NCBI GenBank assembly: GCA_045591985.1
Contig: JAZNTV010000041.1
Coordinates: 1-59,338 of the forward strand
DNA from: SIG588 sp045591985
GTDB lineage: Bacteria; Bacillota; Clostridia; Oscillospirales; Acutalibacteraceae
DNA: 59,338 nucleotides
Direction of reading: 5' to 3'
This document shows, one piece after another, positions 24,183 through 32,808 of the stretch. The position numbers and the translations under genes are program-made. Positions within the stretch are counted from its first letter, which is position 1. The number at the start of each line of letters is the position of its first letter. Below the pieces are notes generated by a model, which did no database searches, was not told the origin of the DNA, and saw nothing but the letters and a program-made list of their open reading frames with translations.

Positions 24183-25538
24183 ATGCCGCCGAAAAACAAA
24201 ATGGTGTTCGTTTGCTCGGAATGCGGGTGTGAAGCACCGCGCTGGAGCGGACGTTGCCCCTCGTGCGGGGAATGGAACACGATGCAGGAGGAACTGCGTA
24301 CTCCGCAAACGGCGGCAGTGGCTACCGTGCCGAGCGGTCGCGTGCGCGCACAAAAACTGCGCGAGATCGACCCGCACGGTGAGGTGCGCACCTCCACGGG
24401 CATGAAAGAGCTGGACCGTGTGCTGGGCGGTGGTATCGTCAAGGGCGGATTGATGCTTATCGGCGGTGATCCCGGCATCGGTAAATCCACGTTACTTCTT
24501 CAAATTTGTGAACATATCGGGCAGACACGAAAGATCTTATACGTCTCGGGCGAAGAATCGGCGGCGCAGATCAAACTGCGTGCCGATCGCTTGGGCGTGG
24601 AAAGCGAAAATCTCTCGTTGCTTTGCGAAACAGACCTTTCCACGGTGTTGGCCGCGATGCAAACAGAAGCCCCCGAACTTATGATCGTAGACTCGATACA
24701 GACCATGAATCTGGCGGAGGTCGCCTCTTCGCCCGGCAGTGTGACCCAGGTGCGGGAATGTACCTCGGCCATCATGCGGGCGGCTAAAGCGATGGATCTG
24801 CCCGTGTTTGTGGTGGGGCACGTAAACAAAGACGGCGCCATTGCCGGCCCGAAGGTGATGGAACACATTGTGGATTGTGTGTTGTATTTTGAAGGTGACC
24901 GCAACAGCAGTTATCGCCTGCTGCGCTGTGCCAAGAACCGTTACGGTTCCACCAATGAGATCGGCGTTTTTGAGATGCGGGATCGCGGTTTGGCACAGGT
25001 GGAAAATCCGTCGCAAATGTTGCTGTCGGGTCGCCCGAAAGGGGTCAGCGGCACGTGTGTCTCCTGCACGATAGAGGGGACGCGCCCGCTGTTGGCGGAA
25101 GTGCAGGGGTTGGTCACACCCAGCGGGTTCGGTAACCCGCGCCGTATGTCCACCGGGTTCGATTACAATCGTATGACCTTGTTGCTTGCGGTGCTCGAAA
25201 AGCGAGCGGGGTATTTCTTCCAGAATCTGGACGCGTACTTAAACGTCGTGGGCGGCATTCGTCTGGAAGAGCCGGCGGCCGATCTGGCGGTGGCGCTCGC
25301 GCTGGTTTCGGGCTTGAAGGACAAGCCCGTGCCCGAAGGGGTGGTCGCGTTCGGCGAAGTGGGTCTGACGGGTGAAATTCGCGCGGTGTCCCATGCCGAA
25401 GCACGGGTGGCGGAAGCGGCACGGCTCGGTTTTACACGGGTGTTGATGCCGATGCCCAATGCGGCCGCCGTCACCCCACGCACGGATATTGAAATTATCG
25501 GCGTGCAAAACGTACGCGAAGCATATGAGCTTTTGTAA
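24183..25538 (+). CDS. radA: DNA repair protein RadA
   Basis: A RecA-related ATPase that promotes branch migration in recombination. The 451 residues carry a zinc finger (Cys11, Cys14, Cys25, Cys28), a Walker A motif GGDPGIGKST at 94-103, the RadA-specific KNRYGSTNEIGVFEM and a C-terminal Lon-type substrate-like domain (EPAADLAVALALVSGLKD). The RBS GGAGGGGAGG is strong. ThuA and HD genes follow with gaps of 13 and 9 bases, so radA probably heads a three-gene operon. Confidence 0.97.
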   Translation: MPPKNKMVFVCSECGCEAPRWSGRCPSCGEWNTMQEELRTPQTAAVATVPSGRVRAQKLREIDPHGEVRTSTGMKELDRVLGGGIVKGGLMLIGGDPGIGKSTLLLQICEHIGQTRKILYVSGEESAAQIKLRADRLGVESENLSLLCETDLSTVLAAMQTEAPELMIVDSIQTMNLAEVASSPGSVTQVRECTSAIMRAAKAMDLPVFVVGHVNKDGAIAGPKVMEHIVDCVLYFEGDRNSSYRLLRCAKNRYGSTNEIGVFEMRDRGLAQVENPSQMLLSGRPKGVSGTCVSCTIEGTRPLLAEVQGLVTPSGFGNPRRMSTGFDYNRMTLLLAVLEKRAGYFFQNLDAYLNVVGGIRLEEPAADLAVALALVSGLKDKPVPEGVVAFGEVGLTGEIRAVSHAEARVAEAARLGFTRVLMPMPNAAAVTPRTDIEIIGVQNVREAYELL

Positions 25539-25551
25539 GGAGTGTTAAAGA

Positions 25552-26259
25552 ATGATCAAAGTTACGGTTTGGAACGAAGGACGTCACGAAAAGACAAGTG
25601 AGGAAGTCCGCCGCGTGTATCCCGAGGGGATCCATGGTGCCATTGCGGCGTTTTTGGGGGCGGAAGCGGATATCGCCGTGCGTACTGCGACACTGGACGA
25701 CCCCGATTGCGGTCTGCCGCAGGAGGTGGTGGACGATACTGACGTGATGCTTTGGTGGGGGCACATGGCACACGGCGATGTGCCGGACGAAGTGGTGGAC
25801 CGTGTTGCCGCCGCCGTTCATGCGGGCATGGGACTGATCGTGTTGCACAGCGGGCATCACTCCAAGATATTCCGCCGTTTGATGGGGACGCCCTGCAGTC
25901 TCGGCTGGCGCGAAAACGGGGATATGGAACGCGTGTGGGTGGTCGATCCCGCGCATCCCATCACCCAAGGCATCGACCGTTATTTTGAACTGCCCCACGT
26001 GGAGACCTACGCCGAGCCGTTCTCGATTCCCGAACCCGACAAACTGCTGTTCATCGGCAGTTACGAGGGCAGCGAAGTGTTCCGCAGCGGCTGTTTGTGG
26101 CGCCGCGGCCACGGCACGGTGTTCTATTTCCAGCCCGGTCACGAGACCTTCCCGATCTATTACGAACCCGCGGTGCAGACGGTCATCAAAAACGCGGTGC
26201 GCTACTGTGCGCCCGTCATCCGTCAGCCGATCACCTGCCCGCATATTGAGAAAATTTGA
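25552..26259 (+). CDS. ThuA-like domain protein
   Basis: A 235-residue cytoplasmic protein with the ThuA (glutamine amidotransferase-like) fold. It starts IKVTVWNEGRHEK, has DVMLWWGHMAHGDV, GLIVLHSGHHSKIFRRLMG with the conserved HSG, and GRGHGTVFYFQPGHETFP-like ending (here RRGHGTVFYFQPGHETFP). The family is named for trehalose utilisation, but no sugar genes are nearby. It lies between radA and an HD protein in one operon. The enzymatic role is unknown. Confidence 0.9.
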   Translation: MIKVTVWNEGRHEKTSEEVRRVYPEGIHGAIAAFLGAEADIAVRTATLDDPDCGLPQEVVDDTDVMLWWGHMAHGDVPDEVVDRVAAAVHAGMGLIVLHSGHHSKIFRRLMGTPCSLGWRENGDMERVWVVDPAHPITQGIDRYFELPHVETYAEPFSIPEPDKLLFIGSYEGSEVFRSGCLWRRGHGTVFYFQPGHETFPIYYEPAVQTVIKNAVRYCAPVIRQPITCPHIEKI

Positions 26260-26268
26260 GGAAAACGT

Positions 26269-26928
26269 ATGATTACTTTTGACGAACTGCGCCGCCGCGA
26301 GGATATCCGTACCTACATTACCCGTGCGGACGAATCGCTGGAGGCACTCGGGTTTACCGAACACAGTTTTGCCCACGTCACCCGCGTGGCGACGGAGGCA
26401 GGGCGCCTGCTGTCGGAACTTGGGTTTTCTGAGCGTACGGCGGAACTTGCCCGTATTGCGGGCTATCTGCACGATATCGGCAATCTCGTCAATCGCATCG
26501 AACATTCCCAAAGCGGGGCGGTAATGGCGTTTCGTATTCTGGATCGGTTGGAGATGGATGCCGCTGAGATCGCCACCGTGGTGACCGCCATCGGCAATCA
26601 CGACGAAGGCACGGGTGTGCCGGTGAACGAGGTGGCGGCGGCGCTCATTTTGGCGGACAAATCCGACGTGCGGCGCACCCGCGTGCGCAATCACGACCTG
26701 ACGACTTTCGATATTCACGACCGCGTGAATTATTCGGTGGAAAACTCTTCTCTTGAGTTAAGCGAAGATAAGTCGACCCTTGCGCTGCGGCTTGCGGTAG
26801 ATACGCAATACGGCAGTGTAATGGACTATTTCGAAGTCTTTATGGAGCGTATGCTCCTCTGCCGCCGTGCAGCGGAAAAACTCGGGGTGAAATTCACGCT
26901 GTTTATCAACGAGCAGTGTGTAATGTAA
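26269..26928 (+). CDS. HD-domain phosphohydrolase
   Basis: A 219-residue protein with an HD domain: HSFAHVTRVATEAGRLL (first His), AGYLHDIGNLVNRIEHSQSG (the HD pair), AIGNHDEGTG and LILADKSDVRRTRVR (final Asp). This arrangement resembles the HD/HDIG nucleotide or phosphate ester hydrolases. The C-terminal 80 residues lack a recognised domain. It is the last gene before the bidirectional terminator at 26941. Substrate unknown. Confidence 0.9.
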   Translation: MITFDELRRREDIRTYITRADESLEALGFTEHSFAHVTRVATEAGRLLSELGFSERTAELARIAGYLHDIGNLVNRIEHSQSGAVMAFRILDRLEMDAAEIATVVTAIGNHDEGTGVPVNEVAAALILADKSDVRRTRVRNHDLTTFDIHDRVNYSVENSSLELSEDKSTLALRLAVDTQYGSVMDYFEVFMERMLLCRRAAEKLGVKFTLFINEQCVM

Positions 26929-26940
26929 ACCGTTTGCAAT

Positions 26941-26991
26941 AAAAAAACATCGTTCGCTTCCGCTTACGCGGTGGTCGAACGATGTTTTTTT
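26941..26991. terminator. Bidirectional terminator between HD gene and znuB
   Basis: AAAAAAACATCGTTCG pairs with CGAACGATGTTTTTTT around a 19-base loop. Both arms have homopolymer runs, so it can stop the convergent radA and znu transcripts. Confidence 0.9.
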
Positions 26992-26997
26992 GTGCTG

Positions 26998-27822
26998 TCA
27001 TTTTTGTTTGCGCACCATTGTTCCCGTCACCGCGCAGGCGGCAAAGGCAACGATATTCACCGCGACTACCGTAGCCCCCGTGGGTAATTCCCAGCCGAAG
27101 GAGGCGACCGTGCCGACGAGGAAGCAACCGACCGACAGCAATGCCGCCGTCACCGCCGTGCGGCGGAAAGTGCGGCAGACCCGCATGGCGGAGAGCGCGG
27201 GGAAGATAATGAGGGACGAGATGAGCAATGCGCCCATCATGCGCATGCCGAGCACCACGGTCACGGCGGTGAGCAGGGCGATGAGCAGGTTGTAAAAGCC
27301 GGCTTTCGTTCCCGTCGCGCGGGCGAAGGTCTCGTCAAAAGTCACCGCAAACAGGCGGTTAAAGAACAGCAGATACAGCAGTAACACGATGACCGCAAGC
27401 GCCACGCTCAACACGGTGTCTCCGCGGCTGAGCGAGAGAATGCTGCCGAACATGTAGTTGTTGACGTCGGTGTTCATGCCGCCCGCCAGCGAGACGACCA
27501 ATACACCCACCGCGAGAGAACCCGAAGAGATGAGCGCGATGGCGGCATCCCCTTTGATGCGGGTGCTCTCGCTGAGGCGCAGCAGCAGCACGGCGGCGAG
27601 AGACACCACGGGAATGCACACGGCAAGCGGGGCGGTGCCGAGCGCCGCCGCAATGGCGAGCGCGCCGAAACCCACATGGGAAAGGCCGTCTCCGATCATG
27701 GAATAGCGCTTGAGCACCAATGTCACACCGAGCAGGGAGGCGCACAGCGATACCAACACGCCGACGATGAGTGCCCGCACCAAAAACGGATAGGACAGCA
27801 TCTGTCCGATCAACTCAAACAT
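26998..27822 (-). CDS. znuB: Zinc-type metal ABC transporter permease
   Basis: A 274-residue ABC-3 family permease with about eight membrane segments, including the conserved VLVLKRYSMIGDGLSHVGFGALA region (here LVLKRYSMIGDGLSHVG) and a late RMMGALLISSLIIFPALSA. ATG 27822 has GGGAGGTGACGGG upstream and overlaps the znuC end by 8 bases; a longer frame start at 27918 lies inside znuC and was rejected. It is the membrane channel of the zur-regulated uptake system; manganese or iron cannot be fully excluded. Confidence 0.93.
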   Translation of the reverse strand: MFELIGQMLSYPFLVRALIVGVLVSLCASLLGVTLVLKRYSMIGDGLSHVGFGALAIAAALGTAPLAVCIPVVSLAAVLLLRLSESTRIKGDAAIALISSGSLAVGVLVVSLAGGMNTDVNNYMFGSILSLSRGDTVLSVALAVIVLLLYLLFFNRLFAVTFDETFARATGTKAGFYNLLIALLTAVTVVLGMRMMGALLISSLIIFPALSAMRVCRTFRRTAVTAALLSVGCFLVGTVASFGWELPTGATVVAVNIVAFAACAVTGTMVRKQK

Positions 27823-28525
27823 TCCCGTCACCTCCCAAAAACCGCCGCCCGATCTCGCTTTGCAGATACATCTCCCGCGTGCCGAAAAAGAGCGGGCGAC
27901 CGCCGAGATGCAGCACATGGGTGGCGTGTTCTCGCACGGCGGTGGGGTCGTGCGACACCATAATGACCGCCACCCCGTGGTCGCGGTTCAGGTGATGAAT
28001 GACTTTATACAGTTCCGCCGTGACAAGCGGATCCAGCCCCGCGGCAGGCTCATCGAGCAGTAACACCTTTTCGGTGGCACACAACGCCCGGGCGAGCAAT
28101 ACGCGCTGTCGCTGACCGCCCGAAAGGGCGTGGAAACTGCGATGGCGCAGGGGAAGCACATCCAACAGTTCCATGCTGTGGCGCGCTTCGGCTTTATGGG
28201 TGCGATTGTAAAACGGACGGGCGCCGAGACGGTTTAAACAACCGGATAATACCACTTCATATACGCTTGCGGGAAAATCGCGGCGGTAATCCGTCTGTTG
28301 AGGCAGATAGCCGATCTCGTGCGGTGCCAATCCATCGCCGTACACAACGGTGCCGTCCATCGGCGTTTTCAAGTGCAGCAATCCTTGGATCAAGGTGCTT
28401 TTACCCGAGCCGTTTTCGCCCACGATACAGAGGTATTCCCCCGCGTTCAAGGTAAGCGATACATCCGACAACACGGCATGACCGTCGTAGCCGAAAACGG
28501 CATCGCGGCAGGAGATCAAGCTCAT
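27815..28525 (-). CDS. znuC: Zinc-type metal ABC transporter ATPase
   Basis: A 236-residue ABC ATPase: Walker A GENGSGKST, Q-loop near LPQQTDYRRDFP, signature LSGGQRQRV and Walker B VLLLDEPAAGLD, with the H-loop SHDPTAV. The start codon overlaps the znuA stop (TAATG). It would energise the ZnuB permease. Family features (YLPQQ, short C-terminus) fit metal uptake ATPases. Confidence 0.94.
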   Translation of the reverse strand: MSLISCRDAVFGYDGHAVLSDVSLTLNAGEYLCIVGENGSGKSTLIQGLLHLKTPMDGTVVYGDGLAPHEIGYLPQQTDYRRDFPASVYEVVLSGCLNRLGARPFYNRTHKAEARHSMELLDVLPLRHRSFHALSGGQRQRVLLARALCATEKVLLLDEPAAGLDPLVTAELYKVIHHLNRDHGVAVIMVSHDPTAVREHATHVLHLGGRPLFFGTREMYLQSEIGRRFLGGDGNV

Positions 28526-29409
28526 TATCCAAGCGCCTCCTTCAATACGGTAAGATTTTGTGTCATCAGCGAAAGATAGGTAATACCGCTTTCGAGTTCC
28601 GCTTTGGTCACATTGTGGCAGGAATGGAACAGGCGCTTTTCGGCACCCGTCGCCTCACATACCGTATCTGCCAGTTTTTGATTCGAGAACTCGATGTGCA
28701 ACACCACGGGAATGTTCTCCCGTTTCACCGTATCGGTGAGTGCCGCTATCGCTGCAGCCGAAGGCTCCGCGCTGTGGTCGCACCCTTCGTAGGCAGATTC
28801 TGCGCGCAAGCCGTAACGATCGGTAAAATGGCGGAAGGGGAAACGGTCGGCAAATACGAGGGTGCGCCGTGCACCGCCTTGTGCCGCCTCGAAGAATTGC
28901 TCGTCCAGTCTTTTCAGTTTGGCGATGTACGCTTCGGCGTTCGCGTGTATCGCGTCTGCCTCTGCGGGATGTAAACGGCACAGCGCATCTTCCAACGCTT
29001 CAACGATGTGCCCGGCGTGTTCGGGCGAAGTCCATACGTGCTCGTCCGCTTCTCGGCCGGGGGAAAGGCCCGCCCCGTCGAGCAAGGTCAGTATTTCGGG
29101 CGTTTTGTCCATCGAGGTGAGCATATCTTCCACCCACGCGTCGGATTCCCCGCCGACGTAAACAAACAGATCGCAATTTTGAATATCCACAATATCCCGC
29201 GGAGTCGGCTCGTAAGAGTGGGTCTCCTGTCCCGGTGGGAGCAGGATGGATACCGCGGCTTCCGGGGCGATGGCACGCACAAAATCATACGGCGGGAACA
29301 CGGTACATATAACGGTGAGTTTGTCATCCGCTTTTCCGCCTGCGGCACATCCCGCACAGCCAAGCAAACAACATATCGCAAGCAACAGCGCTATAACACG
29401 TCTTATCAT
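28525..29409 (-). CDS. znuA: Zinc-type metal ABC transporter binding lipoprotein
   Basis: A 294-residue lipoprotein: signal with lipobox LLGC (Cys18) and a ZnuA/TroA-type fold. Metal ligands are suggested by GQETHSYEPTP, DEHVWTSPEH and the later FADRFPFRHFTDRYGL. The histidine-rich loop of classical ZnuA is absent, so Zn against Mn cannot be settled from the protein alone; the Fur-type regulator gene in front favours zinc. ATG 29409 overlaps the zur stop (ATGA) and has AAAGG upstream; earlier in-frame ATGs lie inside the zur gene. Confidence 0.9.
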   Translation of the reverse strand: MIRRVIALLLAICCLLGCAGCAAGGKADDKLTVICTVFPPYDFVRAIAPEAAVSILLPPGQETHSYEPTPRDIVDIQNCDLFVYVGGESDAWVEDMLTSMDKTPEILTLLDGAGLSPGREADEHVWTSPEHAGHIVEALEDALCRLHPAEADAIHANAEAYIAKLKRLDEQFFEAAQGGARRTLVFADRFPFRHFTDRYGLRAESAYEGCDHSAEPSAAAIAALTDTVKRENIPVVLHIEFSNQKLADTVCEATGAEKRLFHSCHNVTKAELESGITYLSLMTQNLTVLKEALG

Positions 29410-29813
29410 ACGGCGCATCCTTTCTCGGCACATGCTTCACACCGTCCGAACAACATGGTTGCCCGTTCGTCCGCGGTGAAGTGGTGACGTTTTAACAACT
29501 CACGTTCCACGAACGCGGTGATATCGTGATCCAAATGTACCACCCGTCCGCAGTCGATGCATTTCAGATGCAGATGGTCGTGACAATGCTCGTCCCCCAG
29601 AATCTGATAGGTAAACTGGCGGCTGTTGCCGCGCACAAAACGGCGCACCGTGCCGTCCGCCACCAATGCGGTCATCAGGCGATAGAGGGTGCTTTTGCCT
29701 GTCGGCAGGGCGGCGGCGATCTCTTCGATGGTACAGGGGGTGTCGGCATGTTCCCGCAAAAACGCGAGCAACAACTCTTTGCCGTCGGTACAGTAATGGG
29801 TGGACAACGTCAC
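29406..29813 (-). CDS. zur: Fur-family metal regulator, probably Zur
   Basis: A 135-residue Fur protein: a winged helix (TIEEIAAALPTGKSTLYRLMTAL), the HCHDHLHLKCIDCGRVVHLD metal region, and two CxxC pairs (CIDC and CEAC) for the structural zinc. The start is a GTG at 29813; a TTG at 29807 is better spaced from GAGGTG and cannot be excluded. It is the first gene of the znu operon and likely represses it when metal is plentiful. Naming it Zur is inference from the operon. Confidence 0.88.
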   Translation of the reverse strand: MTLSTHYCTDGKELLLAFLREHADTPCTIEEIAAALPTGKSTLYRLMTALVADGTVRRFVRGNSRQFTYQILGDEHCHDHLHLKCIDCGRVVHLDHDITAFVERELLKRHHFTADERATMLFGRCEACAEKGCAV

Positions 29814-29824
29814 TCACCTCGCAA

Positions 29825-29843
29825 ATTGAGAATTACTCTCAAT
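29825..29843. promoter_or_regulatory. Fur/Zur-type operator
   Basis: ATTGAGAATTACTCTCAAT is a 19-base inverted repeat (ATTGAGA, 5 bases, TCTCAAT) directly downstream of the zur -10 box, at the expected transcription start. It has the 7-1-7 shape of Fur-family boxes and indicates autoregulation of zur-znuACB. Confidence 0.8.
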
Positions 29844-29872
29844 AGTATAGTGGCCGTCGATGGATTTGTCAA
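29844..29872 (-). promoter_or_regulatory. Promoter of the zur-znuACB operon
   Basis: Minus strand: perfect TTGACA (29872-29867), a 17-base spacer, and TATACT (29849-29844). The operator at 29825 abuts the -10 box. Confidence 0.85.
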
Positions 29873-29890
29873 GTGGGAGCGACAGGTTTC

Positions 29891-29920
29891 TTGACAAATT
29901 GCCGTGCTTCTTGGTATAAT
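29891..29920 (+). promoter_or_regulatory. Promoter for the tyrosine phosphatase gene
   Basis: TTGACA (29891-29896), an 18-base spacer, and TATAAT (29915-29920), both perfect. It diverges from the zur promoter, with the -35 boxes about 20 bases apart. Confidence 0.85.
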
Positions 29921-29960
29921 TCGGCTGATAGTAACCGTTCTGTGAAGGGGCGATGGTAAT

Positions 29961-30992
29961 ATGATGGCAATACACTTGTTTTTTCCGACCGAAGGGCAAT
30001 GCGTGGAAATGCATACGATGGCGCAAAAGAACTTCATCGAGACAGCGTGCCGCTCTGCTTTGAGCGAGAAAGACTTTGCCGCGTTGGCACACGAGGGAGA
30101 GGACGTTGCTCACGGGACGGCGGTGCGGTTTTGTTTCGTGGTGCAAGAGCGTCCTTCGCATGCGTCCGTTACAGTGGAAGTGGCACGGCAAGCGGATTTC
30201 TCGGATCGTGTCGTGTATTCGGAAGAACAGGCTGTCGCCGGTGTGCCGAATTTGCGGTTGGCAACACGATACTATTGGCGTGTACGGGTGTGTACGGATG
30301 AGGAGGCGCCGACGGTATCCGATGTCGCTCAATTTGTGACGTCCGAATGTCCGCCCCGTTTTATTACAGCCGACGGTTTGGGCAATGTGCGTGATCTCGG
30401 TGGGTGGAAAACGAGCGACGGACGGCGGGTACGGCAGGGAATGTTGTACCGTGGGTGCGAAATGGATGAGCATATCGTCATTACGGAAGGCGGCGTGCAT
30501 ACGTTGCGTGATACATTGGGAATCCGGACGGAGATCGACCTGCGAAGTGAGGCAGAGGGGCGGCTTACCGCCTCGCCGTTGGGCGATGGGGTGACCTATG
30601 CGTTCCATTTTTTAGAGCCCTACAATCTGATAGGGAATACGGCAGAAAATGTACGTGCGATCCTCCGTCTTTTGCTTGATCCCGCAAATTATCCCGTGTA
30701 TTTTCATTGTTGGGGCGGTGCGGATCGCACGGGGACGTTGGCGTTTTTACTGTTGGGTGCACTCGGTGTGCCGCGAGATGATCTTTTGCTTGACTATGAG
30801 ATAACGTCGCTGTCGGGTATCGGTTTGCGTCGTTGGAATGAAGAGACTTTCTTGCCGCTTTTGGCATGGCTGGTGCCGTATGGCTGGGGACGGGAGGATA
30901 CACGGACGGTATGTGAACGTGCGTTGTGTGATATGGGGGTTTCTTTGCAGACGATAGAACGTTTGCGTACATTGCTGTTGGAAGACGAATGA
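29961..30992 (+). CDS. Tyrosine-protein phosphatase with N-terminal fibronectin-like domain
   Basis: A 343-residue protein without a signal peptide. Residues 50-128 look like a fibronectin III or Ig-type sandwich (VEVARQADFSDRVVYSEEQ, LRLATRYYWRVRVC). The C-terminal two thirds are a Y_phosphatase3-type domain: GLGNVRDLGGWKTSDGRRVRQGMLYRG, IDLRSEAE, and the P-loop HCWGGADRTG with nucleophile Cys250 and Arg256. It would remove phosphate from phosphotyrosine or another phosphoester. ATG 29961 is followed by a second ATG at 29964. It is first in an operon with thiN and birA. Confidence 0.9.
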   Translation: MMAIHLFFPTEGQCVEMHTMAQKNFIETACRSALSEKDFAALAHEGEDVAHGTAVRFCFVVQERPSHASVTVEVARQADFSDRVVYSEEQAVAGVPNLRLATRYYWRVRVCTDEEAPTVSDVAQFVTSECPPRFITADGLGNVRDLGGWKTSDGRRVRQGMLYRGCEMDEHIVITEGGVHTLRDTLGIRTEIDLRSEAEGRLTASPLGDGVTYAFHFLEPYNLIGNTAENVRAILRLLLDPANYPVYFHCWGGADRTGTLAFLLLGALGVPRDDLLLDYEITSLSGIGLRRWNEETFLPLLAWLVPYGWGREDTRTVCERALCDMGVSLQTIERLRTLLLEDE

Positions 30993-31009
30993 AAGACGGG
31001 GGTGACTGT

Positions 31010-31645
31010 ATGGCGGTCTGTTATATCGTGGGAGCGGCGGCGTACTGTGCGCCGTTTACGCCGTCGGCGGGCGATCTGGTGATGGCGGCAGACGGCGGCT
31101 TTATACACGTGCGTGCACGCGGCATCACTCCCGACTGTATTCTGGGAGATTTCGATTCGCTCGGCACGACACCGCATGGAGAGAACGTGTTGACGTATCC
31201 CGTGGAAAAGGACGATACCGACACGCAACTTGCCGTGCAACGTGCGTGGGAGGCAGGGTATCGGACATTTCGTCTGCTTGCCGGAACGGGCGGGCGAAGC
31301 GATCACACGCTTGCCAATCTGCAGACGTTGTTGTGGATCGCGCGGCGCGGCGGTCATGCCGTGTTGTGCGGGGAAGAGGTGTGTTTTACCACTTTGTATA
31401 ACGGCACGGCACGGTTTTCGAAAACGGCCGAAGGCACCCTTTCGTTGTTTGCCCAAGGAGGCGATGCCCACGGTGTGAACATCACGGGGGCGTATTATTC
31501 GCTCGTAAACGGTACCCTCACGGCAGAACGGGCGCTGGGGGTCAGCAATCATTTTACGGGTGAAGTTTGTACCGTTTCGGTGGCAGAGGGTGCGTTACTG
31601 CTTTACTGGACGGGTACGGCGGATGAGGTGACCTTCGATGATTGA
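31010..31645 (+). CDS. thiN: Thiamine diphosphokinase
   Basis: It transfers pyrophosphate from ATP to thiamine, giving thiamine diphosphate. The 211 residues include MAADGGFIHV, CILGDFDSLG and EKDDTDTQLAV, the three acidic motifs of the N-terminal catalytic domain, and a C-terminal thiamine-binding domain (GVSNHFTG). ATG 31010 was chosen for its GGGGGTGA RBS; the frame's first ATG at 30989 overlaps the previous stop but lacks one. birA overlaps its end by 8 bases. Confidence 0.92.
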   Translation: MAVCYIVGAAAYCAPFTPSAGDLVMAADGGFIHVRARGITPDCILGDFDSLGTTPHGENVLTYPVEKDDTDTQLAVQRAWEAGYRTFRLLAGTGGRSDHTLANLQTLLWIARRGGHAVLCGEEVCFTTLYNGTARFSKTAEGTLSLFAQGGDAHGVNITGAYYSLVNGTLTAERALGVSNHFTGEVCTVSVAEGALLLYWTGTADEVTFDD

Positions 31646-32366
31646 ATGGCAGATCCGCCGCGTGGAGGAGATCGACTCCACCAACACGGCGTTAAAACGC
31701 ATGGCATCGGACGGTGCGCCCGACGGTACGGTGTTGATCGCCGACAGCCAACACGGCGGGCACGGGCGTAGGGGGCGCACCTTTCACTCGCCTCGCGGCG
31801 GACTCTATATGAGCGTGTTGTTGCGCCGCCCGCTCGGAGAGGGGATCAGCCCTTTGTGGACGGTCGCGGCGGCGGTGGCGGCCGCCGAGGCGTGTGAAGC
31901 ATTCAGCGGTCGCGCAGTGGGGATCAAATGGGTGAACGATCTGTTCTTGGACGGGCGTAAAGTGTGCGGCATATTGGCGGAAGGAGTCACCGAGGGGAAT
32001 GCCGTCGGTCTGGTGATCGGTTTCGGTGTGAATATTACGCCGCCTGCGGGCGGCTTTGCCGCAGATATTGCAGAGACGGCGGGCGCGCTGTGTGACGCCG
32101 CACCGCCCGATACGCGCGATCGCCTGGCTGCCGATATACTGGCGCGCTTTGCGGCCTATACCGCCGATCTTTCGGCACGCACTTTCTTGGAGGGCTATCG
32201 CGCCCGCTCGCTGTTGGATGGGCAGACCGTGACCTTTTACGAGCGTGGCGAACCACACACGGCGCGGGTGCGCGGTGTGGACGACAACGGCGGTTTGATC
32301 GTGGAAGAATCGGGTGTGCGCCGTATCCTTGCGGCAGGCGAAGTTACTACTCATCGCGAAAATTGA
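31638..32366 (+). CDS. birA: Biotin--[acetyl-CoA-carboxylase] ligase
   Basis: It activates biotin to biotinyl-AMP and attaches it to a carrier lysine. The 242 residues show EEIDSTNTALKRMA, the biotin-AMP loop GGHGRRGRTFHSPRGGLYMS, IKWVNDLFLDGRKVCGIL and a small C-terminal SH3-like domain. There is no N-terminal helix-turn-helix, so this is a ligase only and not a bio operon repressor. It overlaps the thiN end and is the last gene of this operon. Confidence 0.95.
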   Translation: MIEWQIRRVEEIDSTNTALKRMASDGAPDGTVLIADSQHGGHGRRGRTFHSPRGGLYMSVLLRRPLGEGISPLWTVAAAVAAAEACEAFSGRAVGIKWVNDLFLDGRKVCGILAEGVTEGNAVGLVIGFGVNITPPAGGFAADIAETAGALCDAAPPDTRDRLAADILARFAAYTADLSARTFLEGYRARSLLDGQTVTFYERGEPHTARVRGVDDNGGLIVEESGVRRILAAGEVTTHREN

Positions 32367-32383
32367 AAAATTGCAAAAAACAC

Positions 32384-32412
32384 TTGCATTTTAAAAATGA
32401 GTGTGGTATAAT
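32384..32412 (+). promoter_or_regulatory. Promoter for secG
   Basis: TTGCAT (32384-32389), a 17-base spacer ending GTGTGG, and TATAAT (32407-32412). Including flanks, it is almost a copy of the rplS promoter at 41458. Confidence 0.85.
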
Positions 32413-32465
32413 ACCGCTGTTATCTAGGTTTAACCTATGGAAATGTATCTTCGGAGGTAAGAAAA

Positions 32466-32717
32466 ATGGGCGTTTGGGAATACATTATCGGTGCTGTGCT
32501 GATTGTTATGGCATTGTTGGTCATCGCTGTGGTGTTGCTGCAGGAAGGCCGCGAGGCGAACTTGGGTGTTATTTCCGGTGCGGCGGATACCTTTATGGAA
32601 AAGGGAAAGGCACGTACACTGGATACCTTCTTGTCCAAGTGGACCAAGGTGATCTCCATCGCGTTCTTCGTGTTGGTGTTTGCCGGCATGCTGATCACTC
32701 AGTTCTTGGCGAAATAA
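32466..32717 (+). CDS. secG: Protein translocase subunit SecG
   Basis: The small accessory subunit of the SecYEG channel. The 83 residues form two membrane segments (YIIGAVLIVMALLVIAVVLL and VISIAFFVLVFAGMLITQF) joined by the conserved loop LQEGREANLGVISGAADTF. The RBS GGAGGT precedes the ATG. It is a single-gene unit between its promoter and the terminator at 32729. Confidence 0.95.
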   Translation: MGVWEYIIGAVLIVMALLVIAVVLLQEGREANLGVISGAADTFMEKGKARTLDTFLSKWTKVISIAFFVLVFAGMLITQFLAK

Positions 32718-32728
32718 GAAGTCATCAG

Positions 32729-32761
32729 AAAGCGCACGTTCTTCGGAACGTGCGCTTTTTT
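32729..32761 (+). terminator. Rho-independent terminator of secG
   Basis: AAAGCGCACGTTC-ttcg-GAACGTGCGCTTT with a 13-bp stem and UUCG-type loop, then more T. Confidence 0.93.
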
Positions 32762-32808
32762 GTATAACGCGAGGCGGTTTACCATATACTGTCATTGAGG
32801 TGATGACA

